12,649 bases of DNA from assembly GCA_002478115.1 (NCBI GenBank), contig DLMH01000127.1, positions 1 through 12,649 of the forward strand. The letters run 5' to 3'. The stretch's first letter is position 1, and each line of letters starts with the position of its first letter. This document shows, one piece after another, positions 1 to 7,995 of this stretch. This DNA is from Candidatus Acidiferrum typicum. GTDB taxonomy: Bacteria; Acidobacteriota; Terriglobia; Acidiferrales; UBA7541. The translations under genes were made by a program, and so were the position numbers. Below the pieces are notes generated by a model. The model saw only the letters and a list, made by a program, of their open reading frames with translations. It had not been told where the DNA came from and searched no databases.

Positions 1-68
1 CGGATCGCCACTTCTCTTTATGGCCTCCCTGTCTGGGCTTGGGTGGAGTCGCTGGAGCGGACTCTTGG

Positions 69-299
69 TCAATGGGGGTGCGTTCCTCTGCTCTCTGATG
101 ACACTAGGGGCAATGTGTGGCCCCTTCGGATGTAGTTAGCATCCATCGTCAAATATGGTGCTTCCCTTTTCTCACTCTGTAATTCAAACTGACCCACTAC
201 CTGAAGCGCGGGTGACCCGTAGGCTGTGCTCTCTTCCACGCCGGGCAATGCCAAGCCGATCTTTCGCACGGTGTCGAAGTTGATTGTGCTCTTTGGCAT
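69..299 (-). pseudogene. MmcQ/YjbR-like protein, N-terminal remnant
   Basis: The first ~33 residues (NFDTVRKIGLALPGVEEST, then AYGSPALQV) match the beginning of MmcQ/YjbR family proteins, small CyaY-like-fold proteins of about 110-120 residues thought to bind DNA. After SPALQV the family pattern (a glycine-rich turn, then a basic beta hairpin and a V-x-Y-V-T-x-H-Y core) is absent. The frame instead runs through unrelated sequence to a stop at residue 77. The gene is therefore read as truncated by a rearrangement, not as a complete short protein. I did not recover the missing part in the other minus-strand frames down to base 1. It lies just downstream of the kinase gene on the same strand, with a 42-bp gap. 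Family recognition is fairly firm; the broken status is inferred. Confidence 0.6.
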
Positions 300-341
300 G
301 GGCGAGTCCGATTATCCGCAAGAACATAATAGCCCGAACAG

Positions 342-3212
342 CTATTGCAGCTTCGCGTACTCGGCTTTGGCTTGCTTCAGGATGGGGATGTCGGGGTCAG
401 CGTCTTTCCAGAGGGTGAGGAAATCTTTGTAAGCTGCGAGCGCACGAGTCCGGGCGGCATCGGCATCCGCTAGAGAGGTTCTCGACTGCAAAGCGTTTGC
501 GCGAGCCACTCCGAGACGTGCCAATGCTCCCGTCCAGCAGTTCCAGACAATCCCGCTGTGGTCGAGAATCTTCTGAAACTCGTCGGCGGCACCACTGCCC
601 TGTCCAGCCGCGAGATATGCCTGCCCGTGAATGTAGGTCGGATAGAGGCAGGAAGTGTTGTTGCCGAACGCGATGCTGCCCAACTCAATGGGCGAAGCAG
701 GTTGCAGAGTATACAGAACGGGAGCCGGGTTCTTCTTGTTCAGTGCCAACTGCGCACGAATCGAAGGCAGCCAGAGCGACTGCATCTGCGTATCCAGCGG
801 GAAGCGTTGGTTGAGGTCTTGCGCCAGCGATTCGGCTCGTGTCGTGTCACCCGCCATCGCAAACGCCAGAGCCGCTTCCACCTCAACCCCTTGGCTTACT
901 GGATAAAGTTTCAAGCCCTGTGCTGCTTCCTGCTTCGCATCTGTTGCGTTGCCGAACGCGGCTTCCCGCTGGGCGGCAATTTCCTCCCATATTGCTCCAG
1001 TCTCCTTGCTGTCAGCGCGGATAGCAGAATCTATCGACTGCTTGGTAAGTTCTCGTGCCTTGTGCAGGTGACCTGCATAGGCTTCTGTGTCAGATGCGAG
1101 CGCAAGCCCGTCGTTCTCTTCCGGCTTGCCCATGAACCACCGTTGCTGTTCTGCCATCGCTTGCGAATCTGTCCGAAGAAATGCCAGCGCGTAGAGGTCT
1201 TGGTGTATTAGGTAATTATCCAGCTTTCGCGCTTGCGCCTGCTGAACTGGCTGCTGCGCTTCGTCAAACCGCTGCAAGGCGAGCAGGCTGATGGCGAGAT
1301 TAACGTATGGGGCGACGTTGTCCGGGGCGAGGCGCAGGCTTTGGCTATAGGTGTCCCTCGCCTTCTCATACTGACCTAACGACAAGTACTGATTACCCAG
1401 ATCGAGATGTGCTCTGTAATCTCGCGGGTAGGCTTCGATTTCCTCCTGATAGGTCTGTACCGCTTTATTCAGTTCCCCAGTCACGTTCGCGTAGTATCCA
1501 GCGATGATGTCTAGCTTTTCCCGCTCGCTGGCATGTTCGCGCAACTGAAACGCCTTCGTGAAATATTCGCTGGCGCGTCCTGCCTCACCCAAAGTTAAGT
1601 AATCCTTGCCCATTTCCTCATAGCCCATGGCAAAGTTTGGATCGAGTTCGACGGCTCGTTGGTGGTAAGGCAGCGCGGCGGATATGCTTTTCTCGCGATG
1701 GGCGTTTTCGCCAAGGGTGTACGCTTTCAACGCTTCAAGCGAAGAAGTGGTAGCCTCGGATAGCGGAACATCGAACTTCTGCACCGTAGCGAGAGACTCG
1801 CCCAGTTCACCACGCAGCTTGGATGCCGCTTCACCCAGCGCATCCAGCACCTTCTCCTTCGACGCCGCCGTCACCTGCTCCTGCGCCAGCGTGTCTCCGC
1901 TCTGGCAATTCACCGCCTTAAGCCCTAGTACGTACTCACTCCCTAGAGTTGCAATCGAGCCAGTGATATACGCTTTGCTTTGGGCACGCTGGCAAACCTC
2001 GCGAGTAACCTCGGATGTGAGTTTCGTGCTTGCGGGACGGGTCATCTCCTGCAAGGTCTTCGCAACCGCGCTGTCGGATAGCACATTGAGGAAAGGCGAT
2101 TGCCGCAGGGATAGGTTGAGCGCGGTCTTCAGCGTATCGTCGAACACTGCATCGCCCGTGCCGTTGGCAAAATCGGCGAGAACGATGGTGTCCTTGTCGG
2201 TGAGTTTGGGCGGGCGGTGAAGGTAGAAGTAACCGCCGACTGCGAGTGCCGCCACAGCTAATGCAACTGAGAGCGTGACCCTCCAGTGCATTCGTAGGTG
2301 AGTGCTGGCTGCAAGTCTTGACGCTGCGGGTGTCCGCGCCGACTCCGTATCCCGCTTCAGCCGTTGCAGGTCAGTGCGAATCTCAGAGGCGTGCTGGTAA
2401 CGCAGATTCCTATCTTTCTCCAAGCACTTCTTGATGATTTCTTCTAGCTTGGGCGACAGGTCGGGATTCAAGCGCACGGCTGGCGTTGGCGTCCCATCCA
2501 AAATGGCTTTGAAAATGACGCCCGTGCTTTCGCCTCGGAAGGGCAACATTCCGGTCGTCATCTCATACAGAACAGTGCCGAACGAAAATAAATCGGTGCG
2601 GGCATCCAATTCTTTGGCTCGCACCTGTTCGGGCGACATGTAGGCGACAGTGCCGACCGCCGTGCCGGGGCTGGTCAGGTGCTCTTCCAGCGTCACTGTT
2701 GATTCTGCCGTCAAACTCGGCTGCCCCACGTTGCCGAGGACGGGTGTGACCTTCGCCAACCCAAAATCGAGAATCTTGGCGTGCCCACGCTTCGTGACGA
2801 AGATATTGGCAGGTTTGATGTCGCGGTGAACGATGCCAGCAGAATGAGCAGCGTCGAGAGCATCGGCGATCTCGATCCCAACTGACAGCACCTCCTCAAT
2901 CTCCATCGGCTTGCCGCCGATCCGGTGTTTCAGCGTCAATCCGTCCATAAACTCCATGACGATGAACGACCGACCTTCGTGCTTGCCGATTTCGTAGATG
3001 GTGCAGATGTTCGGGTGATTCAATGCGGAAGCGGCACGTGCCTCGCGACGGAATCGTTCGAGTGCTTGCGGGTCTTGAGCTAGGTCTTCGGGCAGGAATT
3101 TCAGAGCGACGAATCGCCCAAGCTCGGTGTCCTCGGCTTTGTAGACAATACCCATCCCGCCGCCGCCCAACTTCTCGACGATGCGGTAGTGCGAGATGGT
3201 CTGACCGATCAT
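342..3212 (-). CDS. Membrane Ser/Thr protein kinase with TolB-like and TPR domains
   Basis: PknB-type Hanks kinase that would phosphorylate Ser/Thr of unknown targets from the inner membrane. Numbered from a GTG at 3227, it shows the Gly-rich loop GGGGMG (21-26), catalytic K43, E62, the HRDIKPAN catalytic loop (134-141, D136), DFG (154-156) and SPE (198-200). A basic juxtamembrane stretch precedes one transmembrane helix (~315-336). A TolB/CsgG-like region follows (~347-490, starting [14 protein letters not shown]), then TPR-like repeats (~500-860; for example the block around 535-570 and 603-640). Long kinases of this layout are very common in Acidobacteriota. The start is uncertain: related proteins usually begin [11 protein letters not shown], which is the ATG at 3212. 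The GTG at 3227 adds five residues, and neither start has a good ribosome site. The gene follows the transposase fusion on the same strand with about 237 bp between them, where I found no convincing promoter. It appears intact. Confidence 0.93.
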   Translation of the reverse strand: MIGQTISHYRIVEKLGGGGMGIVYKAEDTELGRFVALKFLPEDLAQDPQALERFRREARAASALNHPNICTIYEIGKHEGRSFIVMEFMDGLTLKHRIGGKPMEIEEVLSVGIEIADALDAAHSAGIVHRDIKPANIFVTKRGHAKILDFGLAKVTPVLGNVGQPSLTAESTVTLEEHLTSPGTAVGTVAYMSPEQVRAKELDARTDLFSFGTVLYEMTTGMLPFRGESTGVIFKAILDGTPTPAVRLNPDLSPKLEEIIKKCLEKDRNLRYQHASEIRTDLQRLKRDTESARTPAASRLAASTHLRMHWRVTLSVALAVAALAVGGYFYLHRPPKLTDKDTIVLADFANGTGDAVFDDTLKTALNLSLRQSPFLNVLSDSAVAKTLQEMTRPASTKLTSEVTREVCQRAQSKAYITGSIATLGSEYVLGLKAVNCQSGDTLAQEQVTAASKEKVLDALGEAASKLRGELGESLATVQKFDVPLSEATTSSLEALKAYTLGENAHREKSISAALPYHQRAVELDPNFAMGYEEMGKDYLTLGEAGRASEYFTKAFQLREHASEREKLDIIAGYYANVTGELNKAVQTYQEEIEAYPRDYRAHLDLGNQYLSLGQYEKARDTYSQSLRLAPDNVAPYVNLAISLLALQRFDEAQQPVQQAQARKLDNYLIHQDLYALAFLRTDSQAMAEQQRWFMGKPEENDGLALASDTEAYAGHLHKARELTKQSIDSAIRADSKETGAIWEEIAAQREAAFGNATDAKQEAAQGLKLYPVSQGVEVEAALAFAMAGDTTRAESLAQDLNQRFPLDTQMQSLWLPSIRAQLALNKKNPAPVLYTLQPASPIELGSIAFGNNTSCLYPTYIHGQAYLAAGQGSGAADEFQKILDHSGIVWNCWTGALARLGVARANALQSRTSLADADAARTRALAAYKDFLTLWKDADPDIPILKQAKAEYAKLQ

Positions 3213-3449
3213 GGGTGCGGAACTCACGTGGAATGGTACGGATTACTGGAAAGCGAAGTCAACGACGGGGGAGGCGCGGGGAAAGCTGCCAAAAAGTGTC
3301 GCGTTCGATTGTTTTCTGGGGCTTGCAAGCTGGTGGTCAAGAAGGCGTCATTCTGGGTGTTCGTTTTTCGCGACCTTTCGCCCCATGTTTCTCCCGGTTG
3401 GTCGTCGTCTCAGACGTATACCTTGTTGACCACACAACGCCGATTCCCT

Positions 3450-6215
3450 TCACTCGGATTGTTCAACTCGAACAGTTCGCGACGGATGCGCTGGTTTCGA
3501 TGAACCGCCAGCAAAAGAATCGATATCAACTTGCCCAGATCGGAGGAAGCGCAAGAAATTCACTCCTTTGTACTTGCAAGTCTCAGAAATGCTTAGCAGC
3601 ACAAGGTAATCCCGAATGCCCTTTGCGGAACTCTTCCCGCCGATACTCCTGCGGAGTCTCACGAACGCCTTAATAGCGTGCTCGGCGTTATTGTTGTTCC
3701 ACGGGACCCCATCATGATCAAGAAATGTGAACAGCTTGTTCCTGTTCTTCTCGAACCGTTTCCTGTAGCTAGCCGCCACGTCGGTCTGGTAGTCGTGCTT
3801 GGATAGTGCGTCGTAAAATTGATTCACCGAACGCCTGTGTTTTCGCAAATGGTGCGCCTTCAGACCGAAGCGATCCACGGACTCGATCATCGGTTTAACC
3901 AAATCGCTGAATGCCTGCGCCATGTTCCTGATCTCTTCATTGTACGGCTGCTTGCAGAGATCGTCGTTCATATCTCTTATCAGATGGATCAAGCACTTCT
4001 GCTGAGGGCACTCGATTGAATCATACCCAGCATAGAAGTCGGAGACGAGTACGCCACGGAAACTCAACAGCACATCTTGGGCTGTGCTGGCCTCGCGTGT
4101 TTCGCTGTATAAGAACGCCACGTCCTCCAAGTTGGTGAACACCCAAACGTACCCATCCTTCCCGTTGATTGCGACCTTAGTCTCATCCGCATGCACCAGA
4201 TTGCCAGCGGCGACACGATCAAGGATTGCCCTGTAGGTCCCTTCATACCGATCAGCTTCCGTGGCTTTCACCCAATTGACCGCTCCACGGGACAGAGGCA
4301 GGCTGAAGAGTTGTCTGACGACTTTTGATATGGAGTTTTGGGGAATTTGGAGTTCAATGATTTGGTATAGCAGGTACGAGCGGAGACCAATGCCGTATTT
4401 GTGCTTGTGAACATATAGCTGAAGGGTTGCTTTGCAGTGCCAACAGATGTACCGAGAAAACGAGTACCGGGTTACCCAACGCTTCACACCGGCAGTCGAG
4501 AACATCAGGTCATAGACAATCTGACTCATCTTCCCGAATTTGTAAATCAACGTGGAATTACAGCAGCGGCAAGAAGCGGGCCGTTGCTCTTCAACGGTGA
4601 TGACCTTGTTGACGGGAACCCCTGCTAGAGGGTGCTCCATGGCAGTCTGGCGAGTGAGTCGCTTCAACCTCCGGTTCGATCTTATGTACACCTTATTTCT
4701 CTGATAATCCCAGTAGGCAGCCTCATTGATCTGTTGAAACTCAGGTAAAGCGAATTCCACTTCTCCAAAGCGTTGCGGATACTCACGTTTCAACGAGTCC
4801 ACATTTACGGCGGCAAGCTTGGGTGCTTTCTCCGAAGACAGTGGGCGGCAGGCCGCGCAGATTGCCTCGGTAACCTTCTCGGCTGCCTCGCAGTCCTCGG
4901 CGTTGTAGGTGAGCAGCTTCTCTTTCAGACTGGGGTCATGGGAGGATTCCCACTGAGACCGCCAGACGAGTGCCGTCAATCCGGAAGCAGCGCCATCAGA
5001 CCAACGGAACCCTAGATAGCTGGCTACCTCTTTGAGACCGTTGGAATAAGTGGGAAAATACACGTGTGCGTAGATCACCGACAGCAGATTCAGAGCGGAC
5101 GAAATAAGGTGACCGAGAAAAGACGGGCTCTCAACGTCTGGGTATCTGGTTCTCATCCGCTTCAAGAATTGGGTCTCATAGCTTCCGTAATGTATCAGTC
5201 GTGGGTTGTCGATCTTGCTGAGAACACCGAGGCAGCCTTCCCACACCGTCCGCTCGTCCGCTAGGTCATTTGCCCAGAAGGAGTAACGGACGGCTGAGCC
5301 ACCGGAGCCAATCCTTAGCCCGACCAAATAGTAGAAATCGCGATCAGGATCGCCTTCGACATCGATATACACGGGAGTTCCAGATTGGCTGACGGCAGGC
5401 GTGCCGAGAATGTGAATCCGATTCTTCCGAAGGGCAAGGGCTTTCAGCGCAGGCTGATGCTTCAGCAACCCATGGGCAGGACGCCTCCTCGGGCGGAATG
5501 TGTAGGACAGTTGCAGCACCGTGAAAATTCCTTTGTCATTCTGCTTCTTACGCTCCTTCTCGCCGATATTCGGAAGCAGGCTGAGGTCGTCCTTCTCAAT
5601 GGCGGTCTGGCGACAACGTGATCGGAATTCGCACTCCGCACAATGCTTGTTGAGGACCAGTGGGGGAGCCGTGGTGCTGGCTTGTTGAGCCATATTGCCA
5701 AGTACAAGCCGAACCTTCTCAAGCAACCCCGCCAAGGGGACTGTTACCGTTGCGTATTGGGAGGCATGAATAATTCTGCCGACGTGCGGTGTCTTGCCAC
5801 ATGTCTGCGACAAGGCGAAAGCATCGAACGCCAGTAGCAGCCTGTCATAGATTGAGAGCTTTTCGCTCGGAACGAAGCGGAGCGGAATATAGAGATGGTC
5901 ACGCGTCTTGCTCGCAGAACGAATTAGCTCTAGCGCATGGATGCGAGAGTGAATTTCCGGCAGAGCCACCGTGTAGTCGATAATGAAGCGGTAGCGGCGG
6001 TCTTCGAGCGATTGCAGGGCTGGTGTTCCGACACACCACTGGTCTTCTCGAACAGTAGAACGGAGTCGCTCCCAGCCCGTCTCCTTGAAGTTCTGCCGCA
6101 GGTTCCGTTGCCACTCACTGAATTCAGACTGAACGCCGACAGCGCGTTGGAAGTACAGGTGAGACTTGGTCTCGCATTTGAGAAATGCTTCGAAGGTTTC
6201 TTCCGTGATCAGCAT
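3450..6215 (-). CDS. RecB/Cas4-like nuclease + DEDD RNase H-like domain fused to IS66-like DDE transposase
   Basis: One 921-residue frame carries two modules usually seen as separate proteins. Residues 1-203 resemble TM0106-family RecB-like nucleases, with the Cas4-type Fe-S cysteine pattern C14 ... C192-x2-C195-x5-C201. Residues ~280-450 are the RNase H-like/DEDD exonuclease region of that family: D285-x-E287, HYGSYE (342-347) and YNAED (437-441). Residues ~545-600 hold a zinc ribbon (C549-x2-C552 ... C591-x2-C594). Residues ~605-890 match IS66-type transposases: HADET (D677), SDFYAGYD (D726), CLIHLIRD (741-748) and NNNNAEHAIK (E845), a complete DDE triad. The start ATG lies inside the end of the upstream 115-residue gene (ATGCTGA overlap) and has no Shine-Dalgarno of its own, which suggests translational coupling. 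No companion IS66 TnpA/TnpB genes and no terminal inverted repeats were found by eye. Expected activities are DNA transposition plus 3'-5' exonuclease. The PD-(D/E)XK residues look eroded. The module assignments are strong; the joint function is unknown. Confidence 0.88.
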   Translation of the reverse strand: MLITEETFEAFLKCETKSHLYFQRAVGVQSEFSEWQRNLRQNFKETGWERLRSTVREDQWCVGTPALQSLEDRRYRFIIDYTVALPEIHSRIHALELIRSASKTRDHLYIPLRFVPSEKLSIYDRLLLAFDAFALSQTCGKTPHVGRIIHASQYATVTVPLAGLLEKVRLVLGNMAQQASTTAPPLVLNKHCAECEFRSRCRQTAIEKDDLSLLPNIGEKERKKQNDKGIFTVLQLSYTFRPRRRPAHGLLKHQPALKALALRKNRIHILGTPAVSQSGTPVYIDVEGDPDRDFYYLVGLRIGSGGSAVRYSFWANDLADERTVWEGCLGVLSKIDNPRLIHYGSYETQFLKRMRTRYPDVESPSFLGHLISSALNLLSVIYAHVYFPTYSNGLKEVASYLGFRWSDGAASGLTALVWRSQWESSHDPSLKEKLLTYNAEDCEAAEKVTEAICAACRPLSSEKAPKLAAVNVDSLKREYPQRFGEVEFALPEFQQINEAAYWDYQRNKVYIRSNRRLKRLTRQTAMEHPLAGVPVNKVITVEEQRPASCRCCNSTLIYKFGKMSQIVYDLMFSTAGVKRWVTRYSFSRYICWHCKATLQLYVHKHKYGIGLRSYLLYQIIELQIPQNSISKVVRQLFSLPLSRGAVNWVKATEADRYEGTYRAILDRVAAGNLVHADETKVAINGKDGYVWVFTNLEDVAFLYSETREASTAQDVLLSFRGVLVSDFYAGYDSIECPQQKCLIHLIRDMNDDLCKQPYNEEIRNMAQAFSDLVKPMIESVDRFGLKAHHLRKHRRSVNQFYDALSKHDYQTDVAASYRKRFEKNRNKLFTFLDHDGVPWNNNNAEHAIKAFVRLRRSIGGKSSAKGIRDYLVLLSISETCKYKGVNFLRFLRSGQVDIDSFAGGSSKPAHPSRTVRVEQSE

Positions 6216-6556
6216 AGGAAATAGATAGCAAAAGCAAGTGACAGTCCTAATGCGAATCGAGATCGTCCGCCCCGACTTTCCTGCCGATCACGCTGATCTT
6301 GATCCAGCAGTTCCTTCTGTATCTCGTTTTGCATAAGGCAATGTTGAGTCGCACGAAGCAGCAATCGCTGGACAGGAGGAAACGAAAGCACGTACTGAGG
6401 GTCGTTTAGGCCGGAAGCACTGATGCGACCTGTTACGCCTGTGTGCAGCACGGGGGAGTCAGCGGGCTTGCCCGTGGAATCGCTTACTTGAGCCCACAGA
6501 CCAATCGCAGTCTGCAACAAAAGAGTACTGAGAATTCCAGCAAAGCGGGTTCGCAC
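6209..6556 (-). CDS. Small putative secreted/membrane protein coupled to the nuclease-transposase
   Basis: I do not recognise a family. The 115-residue protein starts at a GTG preceded by GAGG at good spacing (GTGAGGTTAAG before the start). Residues 1-22 form a signal-peptide-like segment: basic MRTR, a hydrophobic core, then LWAQ, the cut site common in acidobacterial exported proteins. The middle is polar, with a charged stretch near 79-97 rich in Q, E, D and R. A second hydrophobic segment closes the protein (~100-115, ending FAIYFLC). The stop overlaps the start of the 921-residue fusion by 7 bases, the geometry of a co-translated pair. It could be a small inner-membrane partner of the fusion, or an unrelated gene whose 3' end has been overprinted. 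It is not an IS66 TnpA or TnpB. Expression and function are inferred only. Confidence 0.55.
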   Translation of the reverse strand: MRTRFAGILSTLLLQTAIGLWAQVSDSTGKPADSPVLHTGVTGRISASGLNDPQYVLSFPPVQRLLLRATQHCLMQNEIQKELLDQDQRDRQESRGGRSRFALGLSLAFAIYFLC

Positions 6557-6943
6557 CTTAACCTCACGCTTTGAACAAGTTTGCCTGCGTCAGGAGCTTC
6601 CGTCACCCATCAGCCCCCAACGCCGCGACAATTCCCATACTAATACCAGCATGCTGGCCGCGTCCGTGATCTCCGAGCGTACGAACGGCAGAGATGCATG
6701 ACCTTTGCTGGTCAGAACCTTTACCCTCCTGACCACCTCACACCGCTAGTCCTGTCGTTTATTGCTCAACGACTTGCGGGGGCACTGGCGAGACCCCTTT
6801 TGAACCACCTCCGAACTCTGAGTTCAGCCAACCCAGAGGAAGCACTCACCAGCACCGGTTCAGGGGTCCAGAATTCGTTACAGACGGATGAGGTCACGCT
6901 GCTCGATAGAATGTAACCTCAGCCGATTTCAGGAATCGTACAT
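6557..6943. other. 387-bp region without an assignable gene
   Basis: Nothing here matches a known gene. A perfect 12-bp palindrome, CCAGCATGCTGG, lies at 6646-6657. A plus-strand frame is open from an ATG at 6698 to a TAA at 6914-6916; its translation has no recognisable family. This frame is the same as the integrase that follows, separated from it by that single stop and nine codons, so it may be a decayed or replaced N-terminal part. The minus-strand promoter of the 115-residue gene and its fusion partner should lie here, but I see no clear -35/-10 pair. Confidence 0.4.
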
Positions 6944-7756
6944 GTGAGAGTTCGCCGAGCAACAGCTACCCTGTACACGTTCGCGCAGTCCGAAGGGCTT
7001 CTGCCACTCGGCGAGCAATACAACCCGGTTCACTACGTCAAAGGTATCGAGTCCACGTCTGAATACGAGGCTGCGGTTCTCACGCCGGAACAGACGCTCA
7101 AGGTTCTGCAACAGCTACAACAGCCCGAGTACACCATGCTCGTGTTGGTCGCTGCCACCGGAATGCGCATGAGCGAGATGCTCGGCCTGAGATGGTCGGA
7201 CATATCTGGGGAGCGTGGGGAGATTCGTATCCGCAGGACGTATGTGTACGGCGAACTGGAGACGGGCGCGAAAACAAGGCTGTCAAAGTCCGTGGTAGCC
7301 ATGCACCATGTGCTTGGGCAGCTATTAAAGGAATGGCGAGCCGAATCCGCCTATGCCTCGGACGATGACTTCGTTTTTGCATCTCGGAAGCTCAAGGGAC
7401 GCAAACCGCGTCGCGGGTCTATGGTTGTAGCGGATCATCTCAAGCCCGCTGCGGTCAGAGCCGGAGTGATCGAGGTCAAGGACGGAAAGACGTACATCGG
7501 TGGGGAACTGGTCAAGCGATTCGGGTTCCACACGTTCAGGCATTCGCTCACGTCGTGGCTCATGGCTAACGACGAGAATCCGCAGATCGTTCGTGCGATG
7601 CTCCGGTGGACGAACCTCAACATGCTCAGCCATTACACGCACGGTTTTAAGTCAGACAAGCTTGAGGCTCAGGGTGCTGTGCTGGAAAAGCTTGTTCGGG
7701 AGTCGAATCGGGAGTTGGAATCGGTGAGCAAAACCGCAACCGCTGCAAATGATTGA
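6944..7756 (+). CDS. Tyrosine recombinase/integrase, catalytic domain (N-terminally incomplete)
   Basis: Phage/ICE-type integrase that would recombine attP and attB by a 3'-phosphotyrosine intermediate. The active-site set is visible in 270 residues: R75 (ATGMRMSE), likely K110 (beta-hairpin GAKTRL), H196-x-x-R199 (FHTFRHS), W222 in the H/W position, and nucleophile Y231 (LSHYTHG). The end of a core-binding domain survives at 1-33 (VRRATATLYTFAQSEGLL, then a NPV-like turn). Usual length is about 350-400 residues, so the arm-binding domain and most of the core-binding domain are missing. The GTG at 6944 is only the first possible start. Homology-like sequence continues a few codons upstream to an in-frame TAA at 6914-6916, and no good ribosome site is seen. 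The gene stops 7 bp before the tRNA-Val fragment, the usual int-att adjacency. It may be a remnant, or expressed as a short protein. Confidence 0.82.
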   Translation: MRVRRATATLYTFAQSEGLLPLGEQYNPVHYVKGIESTSEYEAAVLTPEQTLKVLQQLQQPEYTMLVLVAATGMRMSEMLGLRWSDISGERGEIRIRRTYVYGELETGAKTRLSKSVVAMHHVLGQLLKEWRAESAYASDDDFVFASRKLKGRKPRRGSMVVADHLKPAAVRAGVIEVKDGKTYIGGELVKRFGFHTFRHSLTSWLMANDENPQIVRAMLRWTNLNMLSHYTHGFKSDKLEAQGAVLEKLVRESNRELESVSKTATAAND

Positions 7757-7763
7757 AAAGAAA

Positions 7764-7808
7764 TGGTAGGCACGAGGAGACTCGAACTCCTGACCTCTAC
7801 CGTGTCAA
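7764..7808 (-). other. 3' half of tRNA-Val(GAC): attachment-site core
   Basis: Read on the minus strand this is a faultless tRNA 3' half. It has anticodon loop TTGACAC (7808-7802, anticodon GAC = Val), anticodon-stem 3' strand GGTAG (7801-7797), variable loop AGGTC, T stem AGGAG/CTCCT around loop TTCGAGT (7791-7775), acceptor 3' strand CGTGCCT (7774-7768), discriminator A and encoded CCA (7766-7764). Homology stops at the stem/loop border: the next bases would give GAGAA where CTACC is needed. No D-arm or 5' acceptor strand (AGGCACG) follows. This is the segment tyrosine integrases use as crossover core in tRNA genes, and it lies next to an integrase. It is called an att core, not a functional tRNA gene. 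Confidence 0.85.
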
Positions 7809-7995
7809 TTCTCCGATCGATGATGGAGAGAATGAGAAGGAGTAGGCGCAAGTCGTAGAGGTGCAAAGTTCTATGTCTATTTCAGCCGCAATCGACTTGG
7901 TTCTCGTAGCAGCCATTTGCAACCACTTGCAGGGGCATGGATGCGAGGGTTATGTCACAAGTCACGTCACAATTTCCAACCATCAGGCATAAGTT
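7809..7995. promoter_or_regulatory. Short direct repeats beside the att core, possible integrase arm/accessory sites
   Basis: This 187-bp stretch has no gene. It contains TTGCA at 7917-7921 and again at 7927-7931, exactly ten bases (one helical turn) apart. It also has three close copies of GTCAC at 7954, 7961 and 7966, the first and third extending to GTCACAA. A TCTCC/GGAGA inverted pair lies just beyond the att core near 7810-7829. Clustered short direct repeats beside a crossover core are what integrase arm sites or excisionase sites look like, but no sequence match to a known site is claimed. Confidence 0.3.

Noticed and set aside
106..125. AGGGGC/GCCCCT hairpin as a terminator
   Set aside because: The stem is only 6 bp and no T-run follows on either strand.
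558..1211. 217-codon plus-strand open frame
   Set aside because: It lies wholly antisense to the kinase TPR half and has no recognisable domain; high GC makes such shadows common.
3023..3673. 216-codon plus-strand open frame
   Set aside because: It spans the antisense of the kinase start and the transposase end; Arg-rich, low-complexity translation without family resemblance.
3213..6700. Complete IS element with terminal inverted repeats around the fusion
   Set aside because: By-eye comparison of 3228-3449 with the reverse complement of 6557-6700 gave only 6-base matches; no ends or target duplication can be stated.
7764..7860. Functional tRNA-Val gene
   Set aside because: The 5' acceptor strand, D-arm and 5' anticodon stem are missing; only the 3' half is present.
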